NCBI RefSeq assembly: GCF_029761915.1
Contig: NZ_CP121695.1
Location: 5,795,501-5,859,500 of the forward strand
Origin: Bradyrhizobium sp. CB1650
GTDB lineage: Bacteria; Pseudomonadota; Alphaproteobacteria; Rhizobiales; Xanthobacteraceae
Length of the DNA stretch: 64,000 nucleotides
Reading direction: 5' to 3'
Below are positions 35,692 through 47,200 of this stretch, piece after piece (the stretch's first letter is position 1; the number at the start of each line of letters is the position of its first letter). The notes beneath the pieces are model-generated. The model was not told where the DNA came from, did no database searches, and saw nothing but the letters and a program-made list of their open reading frames with translations. The position numbers were made by a program, and so were the translations under genes.

Positions 35692-36945
35692 ATGGCGTTC
35701 TCCGATTTCGCCTTCGCCAACGACGTTCGTGCCGCCGCAACGCTGCGCACGCCGCGAACCTCGCGCATGCTTCTGATGACATTCCTCGCCATGCTGGTGG
35801 TCTTCGTCGGCTGGGCGCATTTTGCCATCCTGGACGAGGTCAAGCGCGGCAACGGCCGCGTTGTGCCGTCGCGGCAGATGCAGGTGGTGCAGAGCCTCGA
35901 AGGCGGGATCGTCGGCGAGATCCTCGTGCAGGAGGGAGCGATCGTCCAGCAGGGACAATCCCTGATGCGCATCGACGATACCAAATTCGCTTCCGAATTC
36001 GGCGAGATCCGTGAACGGCGGGCTGCGATGGCCGCGCGCGTCGCGCGCCTCGAGGCCGAAGCCAGGGGAAAGAGCGAGGTGAGCTTCCCCGATCAACTCG
36101 ACCAGGTGGTGCCGTCGGCCGTGGCCACGGAGACCAGCGTCTTCAAGATGCGCGGGCAGAAGCTGGCGCAGGACGTCGACGTCCTGAACCAGCAGGTCAC
36201 TCGCCTGACCGGCACGCTCAAACTGCTGGAGCGGGAACTCGCGCTGACCCGGAAGCTGTACGAGCAGAAGGTCGTGCCGGAGATCGAGATGTTGCGCCTC
36301 GACCGTCAGGCGACCGAGATGAGGGGACAGCTCGCGGAGGCCCAATCCAAGATCGCGAGCACGGTCTCGTCTTTCCGCTCCCAGGCGGACGAGGATCTTG
36401 CCAAGTCCAAGGGCGACCTCGCCGTGCTCGATGAAAACATCAAATCGGCGCAGGACCGGGTCCGGCGAACCGACCTGAAGGCGCCGGTGCACGGGATCGT
36501 CAACAAGCTGAACGTAACCACCGTGGGAGCGGTCGTGCAGCCCGGCGCCAACGTGATGGACATCGTTCCTCTCGACGACACGCTGCTGGTCGAAGGCCGC
36601 ATCCGACCGCAGGATATCGCCTTCATCCGGCCCGGCCAGGACGCCGTGGTGAAGATCTCGGCCTACGACTCCTCCGTGTACGGCTCGCTGAAGGGCAAGG
36701 TCGAGCGCATCAGCGCCGATACCATCGTCGACGACAAGGCCGAAAAGACACCGGACCGCCAGGAGAGCTTCTACCGCGTCATGATACGGACGGAGAAGAA
36801 CCATCTCGGAACGGAAGAGAAGCCACTGCCGATCATTCCCGGCATGGTCACGACGGTCGAGGTCCTGACCGGCGAGAAGTCGGTTCTGGACTACATCCTC
36901 AAGCCGGCCCGCACCCTGAAGGATGAAGCCCTGCGCGAGCGCTGA
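35692..36945 (+). CDS. T1SS periplasmic adaptor (HlyD/LapC family)
   Basis: 417 residues from the ATG at 35692, 4 nt behind the ABC gene; the longer frame upstream lies inside that gene. One transmembrane anchor (MLLMTFLAMLVVFVGWAHFAI, about residues 24-44) is followed by a lipoyl-like half (QSLEGGIVGEILVQEGAIVQQGQSLM) and a long coiled coil (about 110-255). The second lipoyl half comes next (RRTDLKAPVHGIVNKL), then the β-barrel domain. This is the classical membrane-fusion protein linking the ABC transporter to TolC. Probably co-transcribed with the ABC gene. Confidence 0.94.
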   Translation: MAFSDFAFANDVRAAATLRTPRTSRMLLMTFLAMLVVFVGWAHFAILDEVKRGNGRVVPSRQMQVVQSLEGGIVGEILVQEGAIVQQGQSLMRIDDTKFASEFGEIRERRAAMAARVARLEAEARGKSEVSFPDQLDQVVPSAVATETSVFKMRGQKLAQDVDVLNQQVTRLTGTLKLLERELALTRKLYEQKVVPEIEMLRLDRQATEMRGQLAEAQSKIASTVSSFRSQADEDLAKSKGDLAVLDENIKSAQDRVRRTDLKAPVHGIVNKLNVTTVGAVVQPGANVMDIVPLDDTLLVEGRIRPQDIAFIRPGQDAVVKISAYDSSVYGSLKGKVERISADTIVDDKAEKTPDRQESFYRVMIRTEKNHLGTEEKPLPIIPGMVTTVEVLTGEKSVLDYILKPARTLKDEALRER

Positions 36946-37159
36946 GGCGGCGGCAGGGTTAATGAAGCACAAAGGCCTCGGTGACAATTTACCAGCCGCT
37001 CGAAGCGCGCGATTGACCGCCTTTGCGACAATCGCCCCGCCCATCCCGTCTCTTAACTCCGCCTAAGCCTCGCAGACCGCAGTCTCGATCCAACAACAGG
37101 ATCGGGACGTGGATCGACGCGACAGACGTTGACGACGCTCCCGGCAGGGGATGTCGTCT

Positions 37160-38167
37160 ATGGCACTGCATTTGGAATTGCAGCGAACGAGGCTGCGCGC
37201 GCTTGGCGTGGGGCTGGCCGCACTGGTCGCGGCCTGCGCAACATCGCCCTCCTGGGCCGATGACGCCACGGCTCAGGACAATCTCGCGCCCGGCGTCGAC
37301 GCGACGGCGCGTCCTCCGGCGAGGTTCTTCCGCATCAACGACGTGCTGGCGAAGCTCGATGCCATGCGCGGCCGCGGGCCGAATGCGATCCGCCTGGCGG
37401 CGCTGACGCCCCCCAATCTCGCAACAGACGCCGCGCCCGAACCCAAGCCGGCAGCCCCGAGGGGCGACGAGCCGTTCGGCCTGTTCACCTTCCGCGCGCC
37501 GGAGGGGCTATTGTGGCGCAAATGGCGAGGCGTCGAGGCCAAGCTGACCCGGGACGCCGAGACGCTGAAGCAGTGCGAGGCCGATGCCGGCAATTGCCCG
37601 TCCAACGCCGCACAGTTCCTGCGGTTGATCGGCGCCGTCAAAGCGAAATCGGGACGTGAGAGGCTCGACGAGGCGAACCGCGCCGTCAACATGGTCGTCC
37701 GCTATGTCAGCGACTTTGCCCAGCACGGCGAGCCCGATCGCTGGAGCTCGCCGCTGGAGACCTTCGCGACGGCCAAGGGTGATTGCGAGGACTATGCGAT
37801 CGCCAAATACGCCGCGCTGCGCGAAGCCGGATTTCCGCGTGAAGATTTGCGGCTCGTGCTGGTCCGCGACCGCGCCGTGCGGCAGGACCACGCCGTGCTC
37901 GCCGCGCGCCTCGATGGACAGTGGCTCATTCTGGACAACCGGCGAAACAGCTTGATCGAGGATGGCGAGGCGACGAGCTTCATCCCGCTGTTTGCGATCA
38001 ACCATGAGGGGGTCCACCTGTTCGCAACGCCTTACGCGAAACGGCAGCCGCTCACCGGCGAAATCGCGGCCTCTCCTGCTGCCGAAAGCGGCGATCAGGT
38101 CGAATGGACCGGAGACGAGGCGCTCGCCAGCGGCGGCGGGATCGGCTCCTTGCCGCCTTTGATATGA
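37160..38167 (+). CDS. lapG: LapG-like periplasmic transglutaminase-type cysteine protease
   Basis: 335 residues from the ATG at 37160 (AGGGG 9 nt upstream); an ATG at 37151 directly abuts the AGGGG. The N-terminal signal peptide ends near ADDA; the string VAAC could also be read as a lipobox. The bacterial transglutaminase-like (BTLCP) domain has the triad C209 (KGDCEDYAI), H244 (RQDHAVL) and D259 (LILDNR). The spacing is close to Pseudomonas LapG (C135, H172, D187). LapG cuts the N-terminus of LapA-type adhesins in the periplasm and releases them from the cell, controlled by c-di-GMP through LapD. It faces its likely substrate, the giant adhesin ending at 38262. No lapD is present in this window. 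Confidence 0.9.
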   Translation: MALHLELQRTRLRALGVGLAALVAACATSPSWADDATAQDNLAPGVDATARPPARFFRINDVLAKLDAMRGRGPNAIRLAALTPPNLATDAAPEPKPAAPRGDEPFGLFTFRAPEGLLWRKWRGVEAKLTRDAETLKQCEADAGNCPSNAAQFLRLIGAVKAKSGRERLDEANRAVNMVVRYVSDFAQHGEPDRWSSPLETFATAKGDCEDYAIAKYAALREAGFPREDLRLVLVRDRAVRQDHAVLAARLDGQWLILDNRRNSLIEDGEATSFIPLFAINHEGVHLFATPYAKRQPLTGEIAASPAAESGDQVEWTGDEALASGGGIGSLPPLI

Positions 38168-38196
38168 GACGGGCAGAGACAGTGCTGAATGAGAAA

Positions 38197-38220
38197 CGCC
38201 GCCGGCAAATGCCGGCGGCG
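38197..38220. terminator. Bidirectional terminator between lapG and the giant adhesin
   Basis: Perfect 10-bp GC-rich stem (CGCCGCCGGC and its complement) with loop AAAT, flanked by AAA on the left and TCTTCATT on the right. It lies between two convergent genes, 30 bp past lapG and 41 bp past the adhesin stop. Confidence 0.8.
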
Positions 38221-38261
38221 TCTTCATTCAACATTCATCCTACGCGGCCGGAGGCTCCGGC

Positions 38262-41200
38262 TCATTGGTGGATTGCATTAGCGTTCAGGGTGCTGGCGTT
38301 AACTCCCGTTAGAACCAGCATCATGTCTGCATTCGGCAAGTTCTCGGTAGCGCCACTTGCATTGGCGTAGACATGTGTGTCTGCGCCGCTCTGGAAATAG
38401 ACGATCGAGTGGGCCGCCACAGATGTCGGAGTCGTCGAAGAATAGACTGCATCGTTGGTAATCCCGGAGATGGCCGTGAAATCGATCACGTCCGAGTTGG
38501 TGAAGTCCGAGATGACATCATGTGCCGCAACGGTGCTGTCAGAAGTTGCGTTGTACTTGAACGTGTCGTTGCCGGAGCCGCCGGTGAGATTGTCGGCCCC
38601 ACCATTGCCGATGAGCGTGTCATCGCCACGGCCGCCCGACAGCGTATCGACCTGATTGATGCCGGTCAGCGTGTCGTTGCCGTCTTCACCAAGCAACGTT
38701 GTGATCGTTGCGTTGGTCGTCAGCGAATCGGCCCCCGATGTCCCCTGCGTCGTGGACGCATCCGGTGAAAGGTGAACGGTGACCGAGCCGGAGGTTGAAT
38801 CCCCGTCGCCATCCGTCGCGGTCACCGGCGAAGAGATGTCGAAAGGCGTAGCCGAGTTTCCGGTGGTGAACAGCGGCGAGGAGACCTTGAACGTGTTCGT
38901 TCCGAACCCTCCCGCGATCTCGACGGCATCGAAGGTATGGGATCCGGCTGTGATGGTGAAGGTATCGCCGTTGTCCATGTTGGACAGCGTAACGGTACCA
39001 TCCCCGTTGTACGTGACGATCGGCGCAGTGCCTCCGGAATTGTTCACGACCGTCACTGTAATCCCGGTCACCGTGCTTTCGCCCGAGAGGTCGCCAACGA
39101 ACGACTGATCGTTGTCGGCATTGACGGCGCGTACCGTGAAGATTGAGTTGCTGCCTCCGCCGTGGTCGATCGCGGCGGTGAAGCTCTGGATATCGTAGTG
39201 GTCGGTGTAGCTCGTTCCGAGAACCGTGCCGTTGGTCGAAGCGTTGGTTACGAAGTCGAACCGAAGCGTCTCTCCCCATCCGATGCTGTTGCCGCCGTCG
39301 ACGCCGAACTGTGCATTGTTCGTGTTGACCGTGTTGCCCCAGTCGCTGAGGTTCGCCGTGGCCAGCAGATCGTGGTGAGACGTATCCCCGGAATGCAGCG
39401 CGATGACGGGATTATTGCTGCCGCCCGGGTTGGTGAAGCTGCTGGATGTGAACTGAGCACCATTGAAGAGCGTGCCGTTCAGCACGAAGTCCCAGGTATC
39501 CGATCCCGGATGTAGTGTTTCCGTGAAGGCGACATCGGAGCCATTGGCAACAGAACTTTTCCCCTGGATCGTGTGCGAATCCACGATGTGATAGAATAGC
39601 TGCTCGCCGTTGAGGAACACCTTGTTGCCATTGGTGTCCAGAACGGCCGCGCCTTCCGTCACATTGAACTTGACGTCGCCGACACCATCCGCACCTGCGC
39701 TCGCGGCGAAATTGATCTGGCCGGTCAGCGTAGAGTGGCTGACGTCCTCGACATAGATCGTTTCCGGCGTGAACGCGGTCGGGACGTCGTCCTTCACCGT
39801 CACATTGACAATGCCGAAGACCTGGTCGCCGCTGGTGTCCGTTGCGACCACGTGAAGGCCCGTGATCGTCACGTCGGTCGGCGACAGGGCATTCTGGAGT
39901 TGATCCACCAACGTCACCGTCACTATCGGCGTCACCGACGTGTTTGCGGCCGCGGATGTGTTGGTCAGCCCGAGATAGATCGCGGCACCGAGATTGGTCG
40001 CGCCTTGGAACAATGTTCCGACAAGTTGACCGCCGACCACCGACCAGGAGAGCGAGTAGCCAGCCGCCAATCCGTTGACCGTCGGTGCAACCCAGCCGGA
40101 GCCGCTCACCGCCGGATCGCCGAAGGCCACCGTGATCGCCTCGCCGGTCGCGTTGAACGTAATGCCCGTAGTGGCCTGAGCGGTTTCCGCGCGGCTGGAC
40201 GGGCTCGTTCCAGTCACAACGCCCGCATGCAGATCGGCGGGAAGCGGGCTGGCATCCTGAACCAGATCCAGGGCCGCCTCGTTGACCGTCAGCGAGACCG
40301 AGCCGCCGCCGGTGGGCGTGGTGTTGGTCTGAACGTGGACGGTGACAGTTGCAGTCGAGGTGTCTCCGTCGTTGTCCTTGATCGTGTAGGTGAAGGTATC
40401 GTCGCCGACGTACACGCCGGTCGGCGTGTACGTGAACGTATTGTCATTGTTGTACGTGACGGTGCCGTGCGCACCATTGGTGACGGTGACTTGACCGGCC
40501 ACCGGCGAATTGTCGGTATCGACGCCATCGGCGCCAAACACGTCATTGTTGAACAGAGCAGAAATGACGGTCGGGCCACTGATTGTCGGACCGTAGGTAT
40601 CGTCATGCGCCGTCGGCGTGTCGTCGACGATCCGGACCACCAAGTCGTCGCTCGCCGAGGTACCTCCGATGCCGTGCACCGCAAGCGCGACGTGGTCGTT
40701 GAACCCGGTGCCGTCCACCGAGTCCGGCGACGTCGGGGTCGCGCTGTCGTTGTCGATCGTTGCCGACAGCGTGTAGCTGAAGCTCACCGTGCCGCTGGAG
40801 CCGGTGCCGGTGTAGCCCGTCAGCGTCAGGATGCCCTCACCGGTGTTCACGGTGCCGTGGGTCGTGCCGAACGCCTGGATCTGCGCCAGCGTGAACGTGA
40901 TCCCCCCGACCACGATCTCCTTGATCCCGTCCGTCGCTGAGATCGCGAAGCTCCCCGTCGTCGTCTCCGCGTCGGTCGCCGCCGCCGACCCGTTCGGGCT
41001 CAGCCCGGCCTCGTACACCGTGACGTCCGGCCCTTCGAGCTGTACCGTCGTCACCGTAGCGCTGTCGTTCGTACCCGTGACGTTGATCGTCAGCGTCGCC
41101 GGCGAGGTGTCGCCGTCGGCATCCTGCATCGTGTAGTGCAGCGTGAAGCTGAGATGGTCCGACGACGTCAGCGCCTGGGTCGCCGCACGGCTGTTATCCA

Positions 41201-44200
41201 GCGTGTAGCTCCACGTGCCATCATTGTTCTGCAGCAGCGTGCCATAGGTGTTCAGCGCGCTAACCGCCGCCGCATCCGCCGCACCGCCCCATGCCACAAA
41301 ACTCGCCGGCGCGTCCGCACCCGACTGGTCGTTGCTCAGCACGTTGCCGGACACGTTGCTGGCAGCGTCCTCGATCACCCCGTACGGGCCGTCATTGGCC
41401 GCAACCGGGGTGTCGTCGTTGACCACCACCGTGAAGCTGGTGGAGCCCGGGCTGCCGTCGGCATCGGTGACGTGAACGTCGACCGTGAAGGGCAGCGTGT
41501 TGTCCTCGGTGCCGCTCACCGTGTGCTTGACCGGCTGCAACAGCGTCATCGTGTAGGTGGCGCCACTGTCCGTGACCCCGGAGATCGCGATCGTGAACAC
41601 CTGGTTCGCCGCCGCGCTGGAGTCGGTGCCGTGCACATACCCGATCAGCTCGCCGCCGGCCCAGACCGTGTCCACCGCCGCGCCGCTCAGCGTCTGCAGC
41701 GTCGTTGTGTCGCCCGCCGTCGACAGCGTCACGCTGCCGATATCGTCGGCACCCAGCACGTAGGTCACCTGCCCGGTCAACACCGACGCGACGTCGCCCA
41801 GAGCCGCGTCATGGTTGCCGGTCGGCAGGTCGTCTTCGTCCGCCACCAGATTCGCCGACGTCGCCACGTTCGAGACGCCGGTATCGGTCAGCGTCACCGT
41901 GAACGTCGCAGTCGAAGTATCGCCGTCGCCATCCTGGATCGTATAGATGAACGTGTCGTTGACGGTGTGACCGTTGGTCACGTTCTGCGTCGTGTTGCTG
42001 TAGATCAGGTTGCCGGTGCCATCGATCGTCACCGTGCCGCCATGGTCGCCCGCACCGATCGTGATCGGATTCACCACGGCCTGGCCGTCCGCACCAAAGT
42101 GGTCGTTGGCAAGCAGGCCGCCGACCGTCCCGATGTTCAAGCCGCTCACATTCTCCGCATGCGTCGCAAGCAGGCCATCATCGACCGCTTGCGGCGTGTC
42201 GTCGGCGACGTTGACCGTGAAGGTCTGAGTGACCGAGTCGCCATCGCCGTCGATCGCCTTGACCGTGAAGGTCAGCGGCAGCGATGTGCCGTTGCCGCCG
42301 GTGTGGTCGAGCGGCTGATCGAGCTGGAATGCGAAGGACGGGTTGACCAATCCGTTCAGCGCCACAATGAAGACCGGCTGATCGACCGTTTCTCCGGTCT
42401 TGAACGCCACCAGTTCCTGGTCGACGCCATTGGCCGCCAGGCGAACCGCATAGTCGAGCGCAACGCCGCCGGACGTCAGTCCGGTCGGCACGATCAGGTC
42501 ATTGCTGCCGTCCCGTGCGAACTCGAGATGGCTGGTGCCGCGATCGTCAGCGTTCCAGTCGATGTTCAATTTGCCGAAGGTGGTCTGCACCTGCGGCAAT
42601 CCATGCTCGGTCACATCGCCGGACTGCGCCGCACCGGTCACGACCGGAATGTCGTCCGTGACGTGGATGGTGAGGGTCGAGTTGGTCGTGTCGCCGTCGG
42701 AATCCGTGGCGGTGAACCCGAACGACAGCGCCTTGTCGTTCGTGTCCGCGCCGGAGGCCGGGGCGGCATGGTCGATGTTGTCGAGCAGATTGAAGCTGTA
42801 GTTCCCGTTCGCCAAGTCGTCGATCGACACGGTGAAGATCGTGCGGGTGATCGACGCGTGCGTCGCCGTCGCCGTCAGCAAGGTGTTGTCGTTCGACAGC
42901 GTATAGGTGATCGCATCGCCGTTCGAGGTCAGGCCTGCCTGTACGCCGTTCAGCGAGGAGTCGAACGCGACCGAACGGTCGTGCGGGCCGACGTCCGGGT
43001 TTGCGTTGTCGGCGCCCCAAGTGATCGCGAGCGATCCGCTGGTCGATGCCGGAACGAAAGTGTTCGCAAACGAGGTCGACGTGCTCTCGGCCACCGGAGC
43101 GGTGACGATCGCGCCGATGGTCGGCACGTCGTCCACGATGTCGATCGTCAGCGTCGAGCTCTGCGTGTTGCCGTGCGAGTCCGTCACCGTGTAGGTGAAG
43201 GTCTCGTGCTCGCCGTCGATCCCCGTACCCTGCGAGGTGTGGTTCGGGTCGTTCGTCAGCAGCGTGTAGCTGTAGCTGCCGTCGAGGTTGATCGTCAGGT
43301 CGCCATAGGTGCCGTGAACCACCGTGCCGTTCGCCGACACCGTCGTCGCGTTCACCTGCGAGACCGTCACCGTGTCGTTCTGCGGATCAGAGAACGTCAG
43401 ATGATGACCCGTCGCCGTGGTCGCGCCCACGCCCGGGTTCGATCCGTCGGGAAGCCCGGCCTCGTCGACCTGGTCCGTTGCCGCGCTCGCAAGCGGCCTG
43501 CCGTCCGTCACCGTGATCGTCAGCGTCGTGGTCGACAGGTCGCCGTCGCTGTCCTTGATCGTGTAGGTGAAGACATCATTGCCCGATACGTTCGGGTTGG
43601 CGACGTAAGTATACGAGCCATCGCCATGCAGCGTCAGCTTGCCGAGCGAGCCCGTGACCTGCTGGTCGACGTTCGCGCCCTGGTCGCCAGGCAAATTGCC
43701 CGCGCCAACGCCCACGACGATTGCAGGCACATCGGCGCCGGATGAATCGTTGTGCAGCACGCCCGTCGCACTGGTCGTAGTCAACGAAACGCCCGACTGG
43801 TCGCTGACGAGGTCGGAGACCGCCTGCGGCACGTCGTCCGTGATGGTGACGCTGACGTTGCCGGAGGCATGGTGGCCACCGGCATCGGTGGCAACCAGCG
43901 TGATGCCGCTCACCGTGACGTCACCCGAACCCGACGCATGCGGGAAGTTGTCGGTCAGCGTCACCGTGATCGTCGGCGAGACATTGGTGCCGGCTGCGCC
44001 GGTGGTCGTTCCGCCGATCGACAGCACGATCGCGAGCGGTCCGCCTGCCGTGCCGATGTGGCCTTCGAGCTGGTGGGTCGTGTTGTTGAGCACCCAGGCG
44101 AACGTGCCGGTGGCGCCGGTCACGGTGATGCCCGCGGTCGAGCCAAATGCGACGCCCGTCACATCGTCCGAACCGGTGAACGTCACCGCAGTCGACTGCG

Positions 44201-47200
44201 CGGTCTCGGTCTTGCCGTCGGGGTTCGATCCCGTGGTCAGGCCCGGAAGGAGATCGTTGTCCGCCTGGGTGAGGTCGAGCGCCGACTCGTCCACCGTCAG
44301 CGACGCGCTGCCCGATGCCGAGACTGGGGACTTCACGTTGATCAGGAATTCGCCGGCGCCGAGCTTGACGCTGTCGCCGTCGTAGTCCGTGACGGTCACG
44401 AAGTTCGAGAAATCGATCTGCGCGGTCTGGTTGCCGTCGATCGGCGTGAACAGATCGAACGTGGCGTGGCCATCGGCAGACAGCGTCACGGTGAACACGG
44501 TGGTGCCGCCAGCGGAGCCGGTGATGGTGTGCCCATCCGACGCCATCGTGATCTGGACGCCGTTGTAGGTCAGCGTGCCGACGTTCTGCGACGCAAAGGA
44601 GGTCAGCGTCCAGGTGCCGGGCTGATCCGGACCGACTTCGACGAGCGGCGCCAGATTGACGACCGTCTCGGTGTAGTTGACCACGGAGGCAGGAATATCG
44701 CCCTCGTTCACCGTGCCGGCAACCGACTGTCCGGTCAGAACCGGCACGTCGTCGTTGACCACCACCGAGAACTTGCCGGTGACGGCGTCACCGTCGGAAT
44801 CCGTCGCCTTGTAGTTGAACGACAGGTTGATGTTGTTCTCGTTGCTGTCGATCGCGTGGTCGAGCCGATCGAGCAGGACGAAGCGGAACTTGCCGCTGCC
44901 GTCATCCGACAGCGAAACTTCGAACACACTTCGCCCGCTGGCGGTCTTGCCGGTCAGAACCGTGCCGTCGCCGTTGAGCGACAGCGTGATCGCCTCGCCA
45001 TGGGAGGTGAGATTGCCGCCGATCGTTCCGCCGAAGCTTGCCAGCGGATTATTGGCGTCGAACGTGACGCTGCGGTTGCCGATGCCACCCGGATGATCCT
45101 GCACCAGCGTTCCGAACGATCCAGTGCTGCCGTCGGCGCCCTGGTCGGCGTTGTCCGCGCCCCACTTGATGTCGAGCAGGCCGCTCGCCGTGGCCTCGTT
45201 GTTGTCGCCATCCGTGTTCGGCACGACGATGTCGCCCGGCGAGGAATCGTGGTGACCGGTCGGCAGGCCGTCCTCGTCGACGACGATCGCCGCAACCAGG
45301 CTGACATTGTCGATCAGCGCGCCGAGCGAGTTCTCCTGGCCGGCGCCCTGGAAGGCGAGCACGTTGTTCGGCCCGGTGCCCTCGACGAACACCGTGATCT
45401 GCTGCCAGACGCCGGGCGTCATGCCGGTGGAGTCGATCGACTTCACGACATTGCCGTTCCACAGCACGTTCAGGCTGCCGCTGTTCGCATCGCCCTCGTT
45501 CGGCCGCGGCGCGTACCAGAAGGTCAGCTCATAGGTCTGGCCCGCCTCGGTGCCGGCGACGACCTGCTGGATCGTCGCGTTGGTGTGCCCGGAATGATTG
45601 AAGTTGTCAGCGCCGGACAGATTCCCGCTGCCGAGATCGGAATCGAGCTCGATCAGGGCATTGCCGTCCTGCGCCGGGACGCCGCCCACACCACCGGTCT
45701 GCACCTCGAACGGCACGTCGTCGTCCGAGCCCGGCTGGCCGATATCCGCCGAGGTCCAAGCCGGCAGCGTGTGATAGATCGACCACTGGCCGTTGCCGAG
45801 ATCCGGATGACCGTCCTCGAAGCTGCCATTGGTGATCAGGTTCGCATTGCCAGCGACGGACGGGCCGTCGTCGAGGAACTTGATCTGGCTGCCGATATTG
45901 ACCGATGCGGTCGAGCTGTCGCCGTCACCGTCGGTGATGGTGACGGTAGCCTTGATCAGGCCGTTCGACAGCGTCAGCGGTGCGCCCGCCTCGTTCGGAT
46001 CGAGCGGGTTGTTGTGATGCAGCGCCGAGTATTCCGCGACCGTCAACACACCGGTCGATGCGTCCAGCGCAATCGCGAACACGACCGCGCCATTGGGGTT
46101 GGCCGAATTGCCCGCCGTGCCCTCGCGGCCGACGATCAGGTTGCCCTCCTGATACAGGAACACACTACGCCCGTCGGTCGCGTCGAGGCCGGAATCGGCC
46201 CCGTTGATCACCGTCAGGCTGAGCGCGAATTGGACCGCGCCGGGTCCATCGGTCCCGAACGACGCCCCCGCGATCGAAACCACGGGCGCGGCGCCCTGCG
46301 CAATCTCGTGCGGCAAGCCGGGAATGGCCGCGAACAGGCCGCTGACCGCGGCGATGTTGGCGACGTCATCGGTGCCGGCATCCTGGCCGGCCGTTTCGTC
46401 GATCGTCACGATCGTGGATGCGCTCAGCACCGCATGCGGACCATCATCCTGGAACGTCACCTTCACCGGAACCGGCGAGACGACGCTGGCACTGTCGCTA
46501 TCGGCATCGGTGATCGTGCCGGTCACGAACAGCGTGCCCGGCTGGATCGAAACCGCGTCGTCGAACGCCGCGGCATCCGAGCCGGCGATCGGGTTCGACA
46601 CCGCCTGGAACTGCGCGACCCAGAGATGGCCGCTGCTGTCGAACGTGAGCGCAAAGACCTTCGTTCCCGACGACAGATCGCCGTTGGCGACACCCCAGAC
46701 GATCGAGGGATCGCTGCTATCAGTATAGAGATGGATCGCGGCATGGCCGGCGGTCGCAAACAGCCCGGAATCCTGGCCGGTGAAGTGACCGTTCGCCGTC
46801 GAGGTCGAAAGCGCGTAGCTGACCGTCGCCGGCGCGTCCGCGCCGGAATTCGACGTGAAGAACCCGCTGACGGTATCCGGCGACTCCGCAAAGCCGATCG
46901 CGATCAGGCTGTTGGCCGCGATGGCGGCGGCGAGCTGCGAGGGCGGCGCCACGAGGCTCGGATCGACGTCGTTGGCTGGGTTCGGATCGGCGGCGACGTT
47001 GACGCCGTCGGTCTCGTCCTCGATCACCTTGAACACGGTCGGCACAACCACATTCGCCTGCACGCCGCTGAGCGTGAACTCGTGCCCGCCCGCAATGGTC
47101 GTGGTCTGCCCGCTCGAATCCGACGGGAAGGCAAAGTCGTGGTAGTCGCCGACGATCAGGCGGTTGAAGGCGGACGCACCGGTGACGGCGATCGTATCGC

